Origin: Bartonella queenslandensis
GTDB lineage: Bacteria; Pseudomonadota; Alphaproteobacteria; Rhizobiales; Rhizobiaceae
Assembly (NCBI RefSeq): GCF_018155095.1
Contig: NZ_NAAI01000003.1
Location: forward strand, 1-64,000
DNA: 64,000 nt
Direction: 5' to 3'
Shown: piece after piece, positions 49,882-58,963 of the stretch
Layout: the number at the start of each line of letters is the position of its first letter
Position numbering within the stretch: position 1 is the stretch's first letter
Made by a program: the position numbers and the translations under genes
Notes under the pieces: model-generated
Database searches by the model: none
What the model saw: only the letters and a program-made list of their open reading frames with translations
Told to the model about the DNA's origin: nothing

Positions 49882-50579
49882 CTATTCAATTGAGAGTTTA
49901 TACCCTATTCCTCGTACGGTTTGGAGCCATATAGGCAGTGCCGGATTTTTTTCGATTTTACGGCGAAGGCGGTTGATTTGTACATCAATGGCACGCTCAC
50001 TGATGGAGTTGTCATCTATTGCAAATTGATGACGCGGAATAATATCATCTGCATTTTCGACAAAAATGACCATCATTTTTTGTTCTTTATCGGTTAATTT
50101 AATAGTTTCTCCCCCTTTTTTGAGTTCGCGCCGTGAAATTGAAAATATGTAAGGACCAAAAACGATTTGCTCAATTTTGGGTTGGCTAAGAGAAAAATCT
50201 CGTTGCAAAATGGCGTTGATACGAAGAAGGAGTTCACGTGGGTCAAATGGCTTAGCCAGATAATCATCTGCGCCTGCTTCTAATCCACGGATACGATTGT
50301 CTGTTTCGGATAAAGCTGTCAGCATGAGGATAGGAACATCTTTTGTTTGGCAGAGGGAATAGGTCAGGATGATACCGTTTTCACCAGGCATCATGACATC
50401 AACAATAAGAAGATCAAAATCTAAATTTGCCAACAGTTTTCTTGCTTCATTGGCATTCGCTGAAACTGAAACACGAAATCCATTTTTAATGAGAAATTGA
50501 AATAAAAGATTGCGAATACATCATCAATCACAAGAAGATGGAGCGCATCGTCACACAAAACTTGAACGTGATTGGTCAT
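49882..50579 (-). pseudogene. OmpR-like response regulator, frameshifted near the N-terminus
   Basis: From ATG at 50579 the frame reads MTNHVQVLCDDALHLLVIDD and then leaves register. The expected IRNLLFQFLIKNGFRVSVSA follows in a different frame. About 7 bases appear lost right after the acidic pocket (VIDD). From about 50433 a 183-codon frame carries phospho-acceptor Asp in LLIVDVMMPGENG, LAKPF, and an intact winged helix (AIDVQINRLRRKIE, RGIGYKL), but only a TTG could start it and it lacks the acidic pocket. It is paired with the equally broken kinase downstream. Confidence 0.85.
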
Positions 50580-50716
50580 TCTTCAAAACCTTTAAACGGC
50601 GTTTTCAAAAGATTTAACTTTACATAAGTTGCATAAAGCTGTCGAGCAGGCTATCCTATAGAGTGAAGGAAATGTTTCTTGTCAGTTTAAAAAGATTTAT
50701 TTTTAAAAAGGATTTC

Positions 50717-51367
50717 ATGAGTCATTTTAGTATCCATATTATTCCCGTCACGCCTTTTCAGCAAAATTGCACCCTGCTTTTTGATAAAGAACAAAAAAGA
50801 GGGGTTCTCGTGGATCCTGGTGGAGATTGGAGCCGAATTCAAGAGGTCATTAAAAAGAAGGGTATTACCGTTGAAGCAATTTGGATAACCCATGGTCACT
50901 TTGATCATGTGGGAGCTGCAATGCAAGCAAAAGAGGCTCTTAGCGTTAAAATTATTGGTTCACATTGTGATGATAAGCCTGTGATGGATGCTGTTTGTGA
51001 AAGTGCAAGAAGCTATGGTATCATGGACGCATCTGTTTGTATTCCTGATCAATGGTTAGAAGATGGCGATAGTGTCCATTTTTCTGAACACGTGTTCAGG
51101 GTTTTTCATACACCAGGGCATTCTCCTGGTCATGTTATTTATTTTAATGAAAAAGAACGTTTTGCTTTATTGGGTGATGTTCTCTTTCGTGGTTCTATTG
51201 GACGTACAGATTTCCCTTTTTGTTCGCATGAAAAATTGATGAGATCACTTCGAAAAAAAGTTTTACCTTTAGGGGATGACGTTCGTTTCATTTGTGGGCA
51301 TGGTCCTGGAAGTTATCTAGGCTATGAGCGTCAATGGAATCCTTTTCTTCAAGAGCTCAATACATGA
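50717..51367 (+). CDS. MBL-fold metallohydrolase (glyoxalase II-like)
   Basis: About 216 residues. The metallo-beta-lactamase fold has the metal-binding THGHFDHVG (HxHxDH) near residue 60, HTPGHSPGHV (third His) and LLGDVLFRGSIGRTDF (Asp). FICGHGPGS supplies the last His near the C-terminus. It is of the small YcbL/GloB-like group, but the substrate cannot be deduced. The ATG at 50717 gives MSHFSIHIIPVTPFQQNC, the usual start; a longer in-frame extension is less likely. Confidence 0.88.
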   Translation: MSHFSIHIIPVTPFQQNCTLLFDKEQKRGVLVDPGGDWSRIQEVIKKKGITVEAIWITHGHFDHVGAAMQAKEALSVKIIGSHCDDKPVMDAVCESARSYGIMDASVCIPDQWLEDGDSVHFSEHVFRVFHTPGHSPGHVIYFNEKERFALLGDVLFRGSIGRTDFPFCSHEKLMRSLRKKVLPLGDDVRFICGHGPGSYLGYERQWNPFLQELNT

Positions 51368-51405
51368 CCCCATAACAACATGACCCCATAACACTTTAAA
51401 GTGTT
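51362..51405 (+). repeat. 16-base tandem duplication and palindrome at the MBL gene end
   Basis: ACATGACCCCATAACA occurs twice with a period of 16 (51362-51393), with the gene's TGA stop in the first copy. It runs into the palindrome AACACTTTAAAGTGTT (51390-51405). There is no long T-tract, so it may act as a weak terminator. Confidence 0.6.
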
Positions 51406-51443
51406 TTGAGGTCACTGAAACTCTTCTCAGCAAAGTAAAAATA

Positions 51444-52166
51444 TTAGTTCAATGGAGCATAACAAAAGTGGTCTTGTCCATCATAGCCTCGAAAAGTACC
51501 TGTTTGGGGGTTAAATGAACGGTATTTTTTCTTGCAATATTGAAGCCAGCCACGCGTCCATGGTTGCTGGAGTGGTTGGTATGTAGCTGTTGACTGAGAT
51601 TCATAAATAATTTGGGTTTGAGGAACTTGTTGATACACCACTTGCGGAACCTCTTGATACACAACCTGCCTTTGGGGCATGGGTTGGTAGATAATTTGTG
51701 GCTGTTCTGGTTTTTTCAAAACATTACCAAGAACTGCTCCGGCCGCGAGACCAAGAATACCCGCTGCTAAAGCATCTCCTGAGTTATTAGGCGTTACATG
51801 ATGCTGATGTATATGATGATGTGTTGTTTTTTTGCGCTCTACATAATGATATGTGTTGCGTTCAACATGATGACGATGATGTTCGCGCCTTTTATGGTCA
51901 ACATGGCGGTGAGGATGAGAATGAGAGGAATGATGTCTTTCAACAGTAGAACGGTTGTTAGAACTATAAGAAGGGAAATGGGAATTCATTCCTTTCCTCA
52001 TATCCTCTATTTGCTTATTCATACCGTTTCTCATATCATTTATTTGCTTCTCAATAGGATGTTCATGATTCATCCATTGGCTATTTGCAAGTGCTGTACC
52101 TATTGGCACCAAAATGGTTGCTGCTGACACCGCCGATAATACCGCTAGTTTAGTAGATTTTTTCAT
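51444..52166 (-). CDS. His-rich BA14K-family secreted protein
   Basis: About 240 residues with a signal peptide (MKKSTKLAVLSAVSAATILV, cleavage near ALANS). A His/Arg-rich central region (about residues 65-130) has many HH and HxH pairs. A Gly/Ala-rich segment like a membrane or glycine-zipper stretch (DALAAGILGLAAGAVLGNVL) and Gln/Pro/Val/Tyr repeats follow (RQVVYQEVPQVVYQQVPQ). The C-terminal module YCKKKYRSFNPQTGTFRGYD with a final Cys resembles the Brucella BA14K immunoreactive family. ATG at 52166 follows AAGGAG at ideal spacing. Metal or heparin binding by the His region is inference. Confidence 0.75.
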   Translation of the reverse strand: MKKSTKLAVLSAVSAATILVPIGTALANSQWMNHEHPIEKQINDMRNGMNKQIEDMRKGMNSHFPSYSSNNRSTVERHHSSHSHPHRHVDHKRREHHRHHVERNTYHYVERKKTTHHHIHQHHVTPNNSGDALAAGILGLAAGAVLGNVLKKPEQPQIIYQPMPQRQVVYQEVPQVVYQQVPQTQIIYESQSTATYQPLQQPWTRGWLQYCKKKYRSFNPQTGTFRGYDGQDHFCYAPLN

Positions 52167-53785
52167 AGCGACACTCCTTAACTTAAATTCACATTTCTTC
52201 ACATCATATACCTGATAAACTGAATATAATCTGAATGACTTTTGGCTTTATTTTGACAAAACGAATAAAGAGCTATTTGGTTGACAAAAAAATGATAAAA
52301 TAAACCAAGAATAAAGATCTTTTTTCATAAAAAAAACACTCTATTTATATTAATTGATAAAAATTATATTTATAAAGTCTCATTTTCTACCAAAATAACA
52401 AAACTTCTCATTGAATAGATAATTCTTGCATCATACGATTCCATATAACTCAAAAAATAAAAATATGAACCAAAGGTATCACCAATATTATCATAGAGTT
52501 ATGCTTTTATTATAAGAAAATATTTTATATTTTAAAGTGCATAGACCATTAGTCACTTTTCGATAAGGTAAATTTTTTAGAAAAGTGAGAAAAATTAGTG
52601 AAAAAAGTGTTTTGTTCGAGAGATTTGCAATTTTCTTTCTAAAAAAAACAAATAATTACCCTAAAGATTTTTACAATAAGGTTTCCGTATTTATTTGACC
52701 ATGATATTGTTTATATGTTTTCTAGAATTTTATGTTATTTTTCATTAACAGAGAGTTTGTAGAAAAAAAGTGTTGGGTAGAGAAAATTCAAGAGTTTTGT
52801 TACTTATTTCAAAATGCATTAAACTAGCGTGATTTTTCTTGATCAATAAAAATCATATCATATGTAAAGCGTAAAGATAAAAAATAGCTCCCATTTTGAG
52901 TGTCTTTTTTAAATTTATCTTTACGATTTTAAAACTATTCACGTGCAATGTCTTTAAAAGAAAAGATTACGTATTGCTTTAAATTATTGCTCTATAGCTT
53001 TTTCAAAGATATATTTCTTATATACAATAAAATGCTATTATGTTTTGAATTTATGCACTTATTAAAAAGATATTTTTTGTTGTTCTCACTTTCATTTCAG
53101 CATATTGCTCGTGAGGGGAATCCAGCACCATTTCGACACTTGTAAAGTGTACAAAGGTGATGACATCATTATATTTATTGAGCTCTTCATTTCGCAGTAT
53201 GCTTTGGCATTGAGATAGTTCAGAAGAGATAAGAATCTTTTTATAATGAGTTTTATTTAAGCACACGTTGCGTTTATCAGGTAAAATTTGAACGTTTTTT
53301 ATTTCATCATGAACAGGTTTGAAATGAAAGAATCTCCCAGTATTTTGGGTTCTTAATGCAATATGAAAAACAATAAATTATGTTTATAAATCAATTTTTG
53401 GAGTCATAAAAAAACACTCCCTTTAATTTATTATTATTGGTTGAGAACTTAGAAGCATTTTTAGAAAAACTTATAGTTATTTCAGTATAATATGTTCACT
53501 AAGAAATTTTTTTTTGAAAAAGACTCATATTTGAAATTTTTCAAGTATTCTTTTTCCTTTATATTGAGCTTTATAACACACTTTTGTTTACTAGCTATCT
53601 AGTATGAGTTTTTGAAAATTCAAGATTTATTTGAAAGTCTTTGAGACTTTTTAGGTTATTTGTTGAGCTAAATTTTTCTTTTTTTGATTTTTTAAAATGT
53701 TAGTATTGATGGCGGCATCTTCGTGATTAAGATTTGTGTCACTTAAGAAGTAATGGGAGGATCATGGGTAGGGTATTTGCTAAGG
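52167..53785. other. 1.6-kb gene-poor spacer upstream of the BA14K gene
   Basis: This is the longest non-coding stretch in the window and is very AT-rich. A minus frame of 71 codons at 53051-53266 reads protein-like (VEMVLDSPHEQYAEMKVRTT) but is not recognised and may be a gene relic. A leader-repeat copy sits at 53314-53399. No RNA gene or CRISPR is visible. Confidence 0.5.
53314..53399 (+). repeat. Dispersed integrase-leader repeat, copy 6
   Basis: CAGGTTTGAAATGAAAGAATC, GGGTTCTTAATGCAAT and TTTATAAATCAATTTTT align base for base with the copy at 56658-56744 over most of their length. No integrase codons are found beside it. Confidence 0.6.
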
Positions 53786-55921
53786 CTATTTAAAGGGAGC
53801 ATCTACGATTTCTAGTTCTATTTTCTGGAGTTGTTTTATTTCATCACGAAGTCGTGCTGCTTCTTCAAAATTAAGATCTGCTGCTGCTTTACGCATTGAT
53901 TTTTCCAGAGATTGGATATGGCTTACTAAATTGTTACGATCCATATTATTTTGCGTGATAAAATTAGAAATATTTGTAAGAGTTTGATGGTTTTCATTTC
54001 CTGCATTGAGAATATCGTCGATATTTTTTTTGATACTGGTTGGTGTGATATGGTGCTCTTTATTGTAGGTTATCTGTTTTTGTCGACGTCTTTGTGTTTC
54101 TCGTAAAGCACGTTCTATAGAGCCTGTAATTGTATCGGCATAAAGAATAACCCGACCATCTACGTTGCGTGCAGCACGACCGATGGTTTGTACGAGTGAG
54201 GTTTCTGAGCGCAAAAAACCCTCTTTATCGGCATCTAGTATGGCAACAAAACCGCATTCTGGAATATCCAAACCTTCTCGAAGGAGGTTGATGCCAATGA
54301 GAACATCAAAGGTGCCAAGCCGCAGATCACGAAGAATTTCAATACGTTCTAATGTATCAATGTCGGAATGCATATAGCGTACGCGAATACCTTGTTCGTG
54401 AAGATATTCCGTTAAATCTTCGGCCATACGCTTGGTTAGGACAGTGATTAATGTGCGATAGCCTTTTTGAATTGTTGTACGAATTTCATTGACGACATCA
54501 TCGACTTGGGTGCGTGCTGGACGAATTTCTGTTTCTGGATCCACAAGCCCTGTTGGACGAATGATTTGTTCAGCAAAAATGCCATGGGATTGTTCTATTT
54601 CCCAGTGTCCTGGTGTTGCGGAGACAGCAATGGTTTGTGGGCGCATAGCGTCCCATTCTTCAAAGCGCAAAGGACGGTTGTCCATACAGGAAGGGAGGCG
54701 AAAACCATATTCTGCGAGAGTGGCTTTTCTGCGAAAGTCCCCGCGATACATACCACCAATTTGGGGAATAGTGACGTGGCTTTCATCGATAAAAACAAGA
54801 GCATTGAGTGGAATATATTCGAATAAGGTTGGTGGTGGTTCACCAGGATTTCGCCCTGTTAAATAACGTGAATAATTTTCAATTCCCGGACATGAACCTG
54901 TTGTTTCTAACATTTCTAAATCAAAAATTGTACGTTGTTCTAAGCGTTGTGCTTCTAAAAGACGTCCAGCAGCATTCAATTCATCAAGACGTTGAACCAG
55001 TTCTTTTTTGATGGCTTTCATGGCTTGATTTAAGGTTGGACGCGGTATGACGTAGTGTGAATTGGCATAAATTTTAATAGATTTAAGATCCTCTGTTTTT
55101 TGTCCCGTTAGAGGATCAAATTCCGTAATTGTTTCTACTTCATCGCCAAAGAGCGAGATACGCCAAGCGCGATCTTCAAGGTGGACTGGAAAAATTTCAA
55201 TTGTATCTCCTCGCACACGAAAAGAACCACGAGTAAAATTGATATCTTGTCGATAATACTGTTGAGAGACTAAATCAGCTAAGAGTTTTCGTTGATTGAG
55301 TTTATCCCCTTTTTCTATTTGAAAGGTCATGGCCGTATAGGTTTCTACGGAACCAATTCCGTAGATACAGGAGACAGATGCGACGATGATAACGTCATCA
55401 CGCTCTAATACGGCGCGTGTTGCAGCATGGCGCATCCGGTCGATTTGTTCGTTAATAGAGGATTCTTTTTCAATATAAGTGTCAGAGCGTGCAACATAGG
55501 CTTCTGGTTGATAATAGTCATAATAAGAAACAAAATATTCGACAGCATTGTGAGGAAAAAAGCTTTTAAATTCCCCATAAAGCTGTGCCGCTAAAGTTTT
55601 ATTAGGGGCTAAGATAAGAGCTGGACGTTGTGTTTGTTCAATGACTTTCGCCATCGTATAGGTCTTTCCTGAGCCTGTAACCCCCAAAAGTACTTGTGTG
55701 CGTTCATCTTTTTCAATTCCCTCAACCAGAGTTTTAATGGCTTGAGGCTGATCTCCTGCCGGTTTAAAGGATGTTTCGAGTTGAAACGGAATACCACCTT
55801 CAGATTTTTCAGGAGGAATAGGGCGGTGAGGTGTCCATAATGCACCATTCTTAAAAAGAGGATTACCTGAAGCAATGAGAGCAGAAAGAGCTTCTACGGT
55901 TGCAGTAACACCATTTTTCAT
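53786..55921 (-). CDS. uvrB: Excinuclease ABC subunit B
   Basis: A 711-residue UvrB from ATG at 55921, which has AAAGGA 7 bases upstream. This DNA-damage verification helicase of nucleotide excision repair has Walker [14 protein letters not shown], the beta-hairpin region [20 protein letters not shown] (Walker B type), QTIGRAARN (motif VI) and a C-terminal UVR domain ([15 protein letters not shown]). Rhizobial UvrBs usually carry a long N-terminal extension before the [13 protein letters not shown] region. Here only three residues precede it. The frame stays open upstream for 189 codons into an integrase remnant, so a longer product is formally possible. Confidence 0.95.
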   Translation of the reverse strand: MKNGVTATVEALSALIASGNPLFKNGALWTPHRPIPPEKSEGGIPFQLETSFKPAGDQPQAIKTLVEGIEKDERTQVLLGVTGSGKTYTMAKVIEQTQRPALILAPNKTLAAQLYGEFKSFFPHNAVEYFVSYYDYYQPEAYVARSDTYIEKESSINEQIDRMRHAATRAVLERDDVIIVASVSCIYGIGSVETYTAMTFQIEKGDKLNQRKLLADLVSQQYYRQDINFTRGSFRVRGDTIEIFPVHLEDRAWRISLFGDEVETITEFDPLTGQKTEDLKSIKIYANSHYVIPRPTLNQAMKAIKKELVQRLDELNAAGRLLEAQRLEQRTIFDLEMLETTGSCPGIENYSRYLTGRNPGEPPPTLFEYIPLNALVFIDESHVTIPQIGGMYRGDFRRKATLAEYGFRLPSCMDNRPLRFEEWDAMRPQTIAVSATPGHWEIEQSHGIFAEQIIRPTGLVDPETEIRPARTQVDDVVNEIRTTIQKGYRTLITVLTKRMAEDLTEYLHEQGIRVRYMHSDIDTLERIEILRDLRLGTFDVLIGINLLREGLDIPECGFVAILDADKEGFLRSETSLVQTIGRAARNVDGRVILYADTITGSIERALRETQRRRQKQITYNKEHHITPTSIKKNIDDILNAGNENHQTLTNISNFITQNNMDRNNLVSHIQSLEKSMRKAAADLNFEEAARLRDEIKQLQKIELEIVDAPFK

Positions 55922-56128
55922 TGTTGTATCCTTTGATAGAAAAGTGCTCGTAATTTTAAAGGGAATACAAATTTTTACAACTTCATTACGATAACAGCAA
56001 AGCGTTATTGAACAGGTTTGTTTTGGTTGACTGAAGCTTTCGTTAGGATATTGATCAAGTTTTTTATGAGATGAATTCTTCGAAATATTTCTTTGTAAAG
56101 GACATGTTTGCGGTTGTTCGGGGATTAT

Positions 56129-56569
56129 GTATATTTTTGCCGTGATGATATTTAAAGGGGTATTATGGCTGTTATGAAGGCGTAAAGGTACAAACCAGCT
56201 TCCATCTTTACCATCATTCTTTAGTTCAGCTTTACGACTTTCAAAAGCATCTAAAGCAATGTCTTTTAAGTAATGGAGATTGCTGATTGCCTCACGCTTT
56301 TGTTTCTCACGTTCTTTAATAGGGGCACGTCCCTTACGTAAAACAGAACGCCATTGCTTTGCACATGCACGGGCTTGTTTTAAAGAAACATCTCGCAACG
56401 CTCCCAATCCCATTTCACGGTGGCGTCCGTGAAGGGTATAACGATAAATCCATTGAGCACCAGCATCTTTACGCTTATGAAGAAGCAAGCCAGCACTATC
56501 ACACTATTTGCCAGCCCGTGGGTGTCGCTGCGACAGTTCTTGGCACTTGAGAGCGTTCATAAGAGGCAT
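56129..56569 (-). pseudogene. Tyrosine-recombinase (integrase) N-terminal remnant fused in frame upstream of uvrB
   Basis: From ATG at 56569 the frame reads MPLMNALK and reaches TAG at 56504. It then resumes in the same frame as [38 protein letters not shown] and [17 protein letters not shown]. This is the arm-binding DUF4102-type N-terminal domain of P4-like integrases. The start of the core-binding domain follows ([20 protein letters not shown]), then similarity fades. The catalytic domain is absent. The frame continues without a stop into uvrB. Confidence 0.8.
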
Positions 56570-56744
56570 TTTTTATTCCTTTCTTATACAAATTTAATCC
56601 AAACGCTCATCCCGCTTGTAACGTGCAAGCGAATGGTCTTGATTGATTCAAGATAAGCAGGTTTGAAATGAGAGAATCCTACGTTATTCGAGGTTCTAAT
56701 TCAATGTAAATAATGCTAAATTAGCATTATAAATCAATATCTTA
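56570..56744 (+). repeat. Dispersed integrase-leader repeat, copy 7 (best preserved)
   Basis: This copy contains all blocks of the unit: the TTTTTATTCCTTTCTTATAC start region, CGCTTGTAACGTGCAAGCG (itself a near-palindrome), GAATGGTCTTGATTGATTCAA, CAGGTTTGAAATGAGAGAATC, and TATAAATCAATATCTTA. Read on the minus strand it is the leader of the integrase remnant. Confidence 0.65.
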
Positions 56745-56780
56745 TATGAAGTTTATTGTGGTATATTGGGGAGCAAAAGA

Positions 56781-57080
56781 CTATGGTTTTGGAACTAAAG
56801 ACATTGTATATGTGTGATAAAGATCACTTCCATCTTTAAATGAAAGATAACGCGATGATACCCAGCCTCTTTGAGCCTTATACCGGATATGGCACCAATT
56901 GCCTTCACAATTTTTAACAAAAACCGATTCTCCAGCAGAGATTAAGCCACAAACTGCATATTGAGTACTGGGGCCTGTTCTAAAATTAAGACTTGTCGTC
57001 ACAAAGGCCTCTGCTGCCTTAGATATCGTTGTGGCTAAAAAGCAAAGATCCAACATAAAAAAAATGACGAAAATTTTCAT
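56781..57080 (-). CDS. Small secreted bacterial SH3-domain protein
   Basis: A 99-residue protein with a signal peptide (about residues 1-22) and one SH3b domain: VTTSLNFRTGPSTQYAVCGLI, then NCEGNWCHIRYKAQRGWVSSRYL. Bacterial SH3 domains of this type often bind peptidoglycan. Two cysteines in the domain (CEGNWC) may form a disulfide. It is transcribed away from greA. The function beyond envelope location is unknown. Confidence 0.8.
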   Translation of the reverse strand: MKIFVIFFMLDLCFLATTISKAAEAFVTTSLNFRTGPSTQYAVCGLISAGESVFVKNCEGNWCHIRYKAQRGWVSSRYLSFKDGSDLYHTYTMSLVPKP

Positions 57081-57416
57081 TTTTCTGCAAAGAGCTTCTT
57101 TAGAAATTATCTTTCTCTCTTCGTATCCTAATGTGATTTCTTTTACTAGACTATGATAAAATAAAAAAAATTACAATTGTTTCTTCTTCATGAGGTTTTA
57201 AGGAGGAAAGTGAAGTTTAACGTTTTTAACACCAAAATGAGATGTTTTAAGCACTATTAGTGCATGTTTTGTTCCCTTTATTTATTTTTTATATGGAAAA
57301 CAGGGATACTGTACTATATAATGGAAAAGATCGTAGTTTTCGGATTCCAAAAGTAATTTTGGAAGCCGTTTTTTGTATTTTTATTAAACTTTCCGTGTAA
57401 TAGAAAGGGACGGGTT
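57081..57416 (+). promoter_or_regulatory. Divergent region with a putative greA promoter
   Basis: Between the SH3 gene (minus) and greA (plus). TATAAT at 57317-57322 with TGGAAA 17 bases upstream (57294-57299) is a reasonable promoter for greA. It would start transcription near 57329, just before a terminator-like hairpin. A short hairpin GCACTA-TTAGTGC lies at 57251-57263. Confidence 0.45.
57341..57374 (+). terminator. Terminator-like hairpin in the greA leader
   Basis: CGGATTCCAAAA and TTTTGGAAGCCG pair around GTAA, with 11 of 12 positions matched (an A/G mismatch near the base), followed by TTTTTTG. The T-tract is on the plus strand only. No plus-strand gene lies upstream to terminate, so the structure fits attenuation of greA. 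Confidence 0.7.
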
Positions 57417-57890
57417 ATGGAAAAAGTTCCGATGACTACAGCTGGTTTTGAAAGTCTTAAAGAAGAGTTGCGTTGGCGTCAACAACAAGAACGTCCACGA
57501 ATTATTGAAGCAATTTCTGAGGCGCGTGCACATGGTGATTTGTCAGAAAACGCAGAGTATCATGCTGCTAAAGAAGCACAAAGTCATAATGAGGGGCGTA
57601 TAAATGAGCTTGAAGATTATATCGCGCGGGCAGAAGTTATAGATGTCTCTCGTCTTTCAGGTGACAAAATCAAATTTGGAGCGACCATTAAACTCTTAGA
57701 TGAGGATACTGAAGAAAAAAAAGTATATCAGATTGTAGGGGATCAAGAAGCTGATGTAAAAATTGGTAAAATTTCTATTTCTTCACCGATTGCACGTGCA
57801 CTCATTGGTAAGCAAGAGGGTGATGTGATTGAAGTGAATGCGCCTGGTGGTGCGCATAATTACGAGATCATTAAGGTTCAGTACATTTAA
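57417..57890 (+). CDS. greA: Transcription elongation factor GreA
   Basis: A 157-residue factor that enters the secondary channel of RNA polymerase and triggers cleavage of backtracked transcripts. The N-terminal coiled coil has the signature [20 protein letters not shown], with the acidic tip residues Asp and Glu in GDLSEN. The C-terminal FKBP-like domain has [34 protein letters not shown] precedes the ATG. It is followed by lpsB after 14 bases. Confidence 0.96.
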   Translation: MEKVPMTTAGFESLKEELRWRQQQERPRIIEAISEARAHGDLSENAEYHAAKEAQSHNEGRINELEDYIARAEVIDVSRLSGDKIKFGATIKLLDEDTEEKKVYQIVGDQEADVKIGKISISSPIARALIGKQEGDVIEVNAPGGAHNYEIIKVQYI

Positions 57891-57904
57891 ATATCTAAAG
57901 TGTT

Positions 57905-58963
57905 ATGCGTGTATCTTTGGAAGAAACTGAAATTATTGCACCTCACTTTAAGAGGCGTTTATCGGGGGTGACATCTACGATTATTCAGCTTATTCCATTG
58001 ATGCGCAAACAGGGGATGCGTATATCCACTCTGGGGTTTGGATTGCCAAAAAAAATGCCGGCTCTTGCATTTATAGACCTTTTCGGACTTTGGAAAAGTC
58101 CGAAAGGGAAGCTGTTTCGTATTTGGCATGCAAGGCGCAATATTGAGATGCTTTGTGGGGTCTTTTTGCGCGATATCTTAAAAATGAAGCTGAAACTTAT
58201 CTTTACATCGGCTTCACAACGCCATCATAAGCCTTTTACCAAATGGTTGATTCGCCGTATGGATAGGGTTATTGCTACTAGTACACATACGGGTGCTTAT
58301 CTAGAAGTGCCTCATAAAGTTATTATGCATGGGGTAGATGTAAGGCGTTTTACGCCACCACAGACTCTTAATGATTACTTTTCTTCGACAGGATTTCCAG
58401 GGAAATATGCGGTAGGATGTTTTGGACGTGTTCGCAGCTCAAAGGGAACAGATTTATTTGTTGATGCCATGATAGCATTATTGCCCCACTATCCTGAGTG
58501 GACAGCACTTATTGCTGGTCGTACGACAGAACAACATTATCATTTTGAAAAAGAATTACGCAAAAAGATTGCTAAGGCTGGTCTGAATGATCGCATTATT
58601 TTTCTTGGTGAGATTCTGGATATCCCTGTGTGGTATCGTCGCCTGTCCCTTTATGTTGCGCCTTCTCGTACAGAGGGGTTTGGTTTGACACCCTTGGAGG
58701 CAATGGCATCACAGGTTGCGGTTGTAACGAGTGATGCAGGAGCTTATAAAGAATTGGTTGTAGAAGAAACAGGAACGGTTGTAAAAGCAGGAGATGGTTT
58801 GGCTTTAACGGCAGCAATTGAGCCTTATTTTGCTGATGTGGAGAAAACATTGGTAGCCGGAAAGAAAGCTTTAACCCATGTCCGTACGCATTTTCCTTTG
58901 GAAAAAGAGGCAAGAGAGATTGAAAGTGTTTACAAAGAACTGTTTGCGGAAAAAACACTTTAA
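57905..58963 (+). CDS. lpsB: LPS core glycosyltransferase (LpsB/LpcC-like, GT4)
   Basis: A 352-residue GT-B glycosyltransferase. The C-terminal nucleotide-sugar domain has GRVRSSKGTDLFVDAM, FLGEI and the donor-binding APSRTEGFGLTPLEAMA (E-x7-E). The N-terminal part (HFKRRLSGVTSTIIQLIP) matches the rhizobial LpsB/LpcC family that adds mannose to the LPS inner core. The greA-lpsB order is also that of Sinorhizobium meliloti, which supports the name. It is probably co-transcribed with greA. The exact sugar added in this organism is inferred. Confidence 0.85.
   Translation: MRVSLEETEIIAPHFKRRLSGVTSTIIQLIPLMRKQGMRISTLGFGLPKKMPALAFIDLFGLWKSPKGKLFRIWHARRNIEMLCGVFLRDILKMKLKLIFTSASQRHHKPFTKWLIRRMDRVIATSTHTGAYLEVPHKVIMHGVDVRRFTPPQTLNDYFSSTGFPGKYAVGCFGRVRSSKGTDLFVDAMIALLPHYPEWTALIAGRTTEQHYHFEKELRKKIAKAGLNDRIIFLGEILDIPVWYRRLSLYVAPSRTEGFGLTPLEAMASQVAVVTSDAGAYKELVVEETGTVVKAGDGLALTAAIEPYFADVEKTLVAGKKALTHVRTHFPLEKEAREIESVYKELFAEKTL

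Noticed and set aside
53051-53266. 71-codon minus frame ending in a protein-like stretch (VEMVLDSPHEQYAEM)
   Set aside because: It lacks a convincing ribosome site and I recognise no family. It may be a gene relic but cannot be supported as a gene.
53786-56488. A single 900-codon UvrB protein
   Set aside because: The first 120 or so residues are an integrase remnant and the next 70 are unlike any UvrB. A good ribosome site precedes the ATG at 55921, so only the 711-residue UvrB is called.
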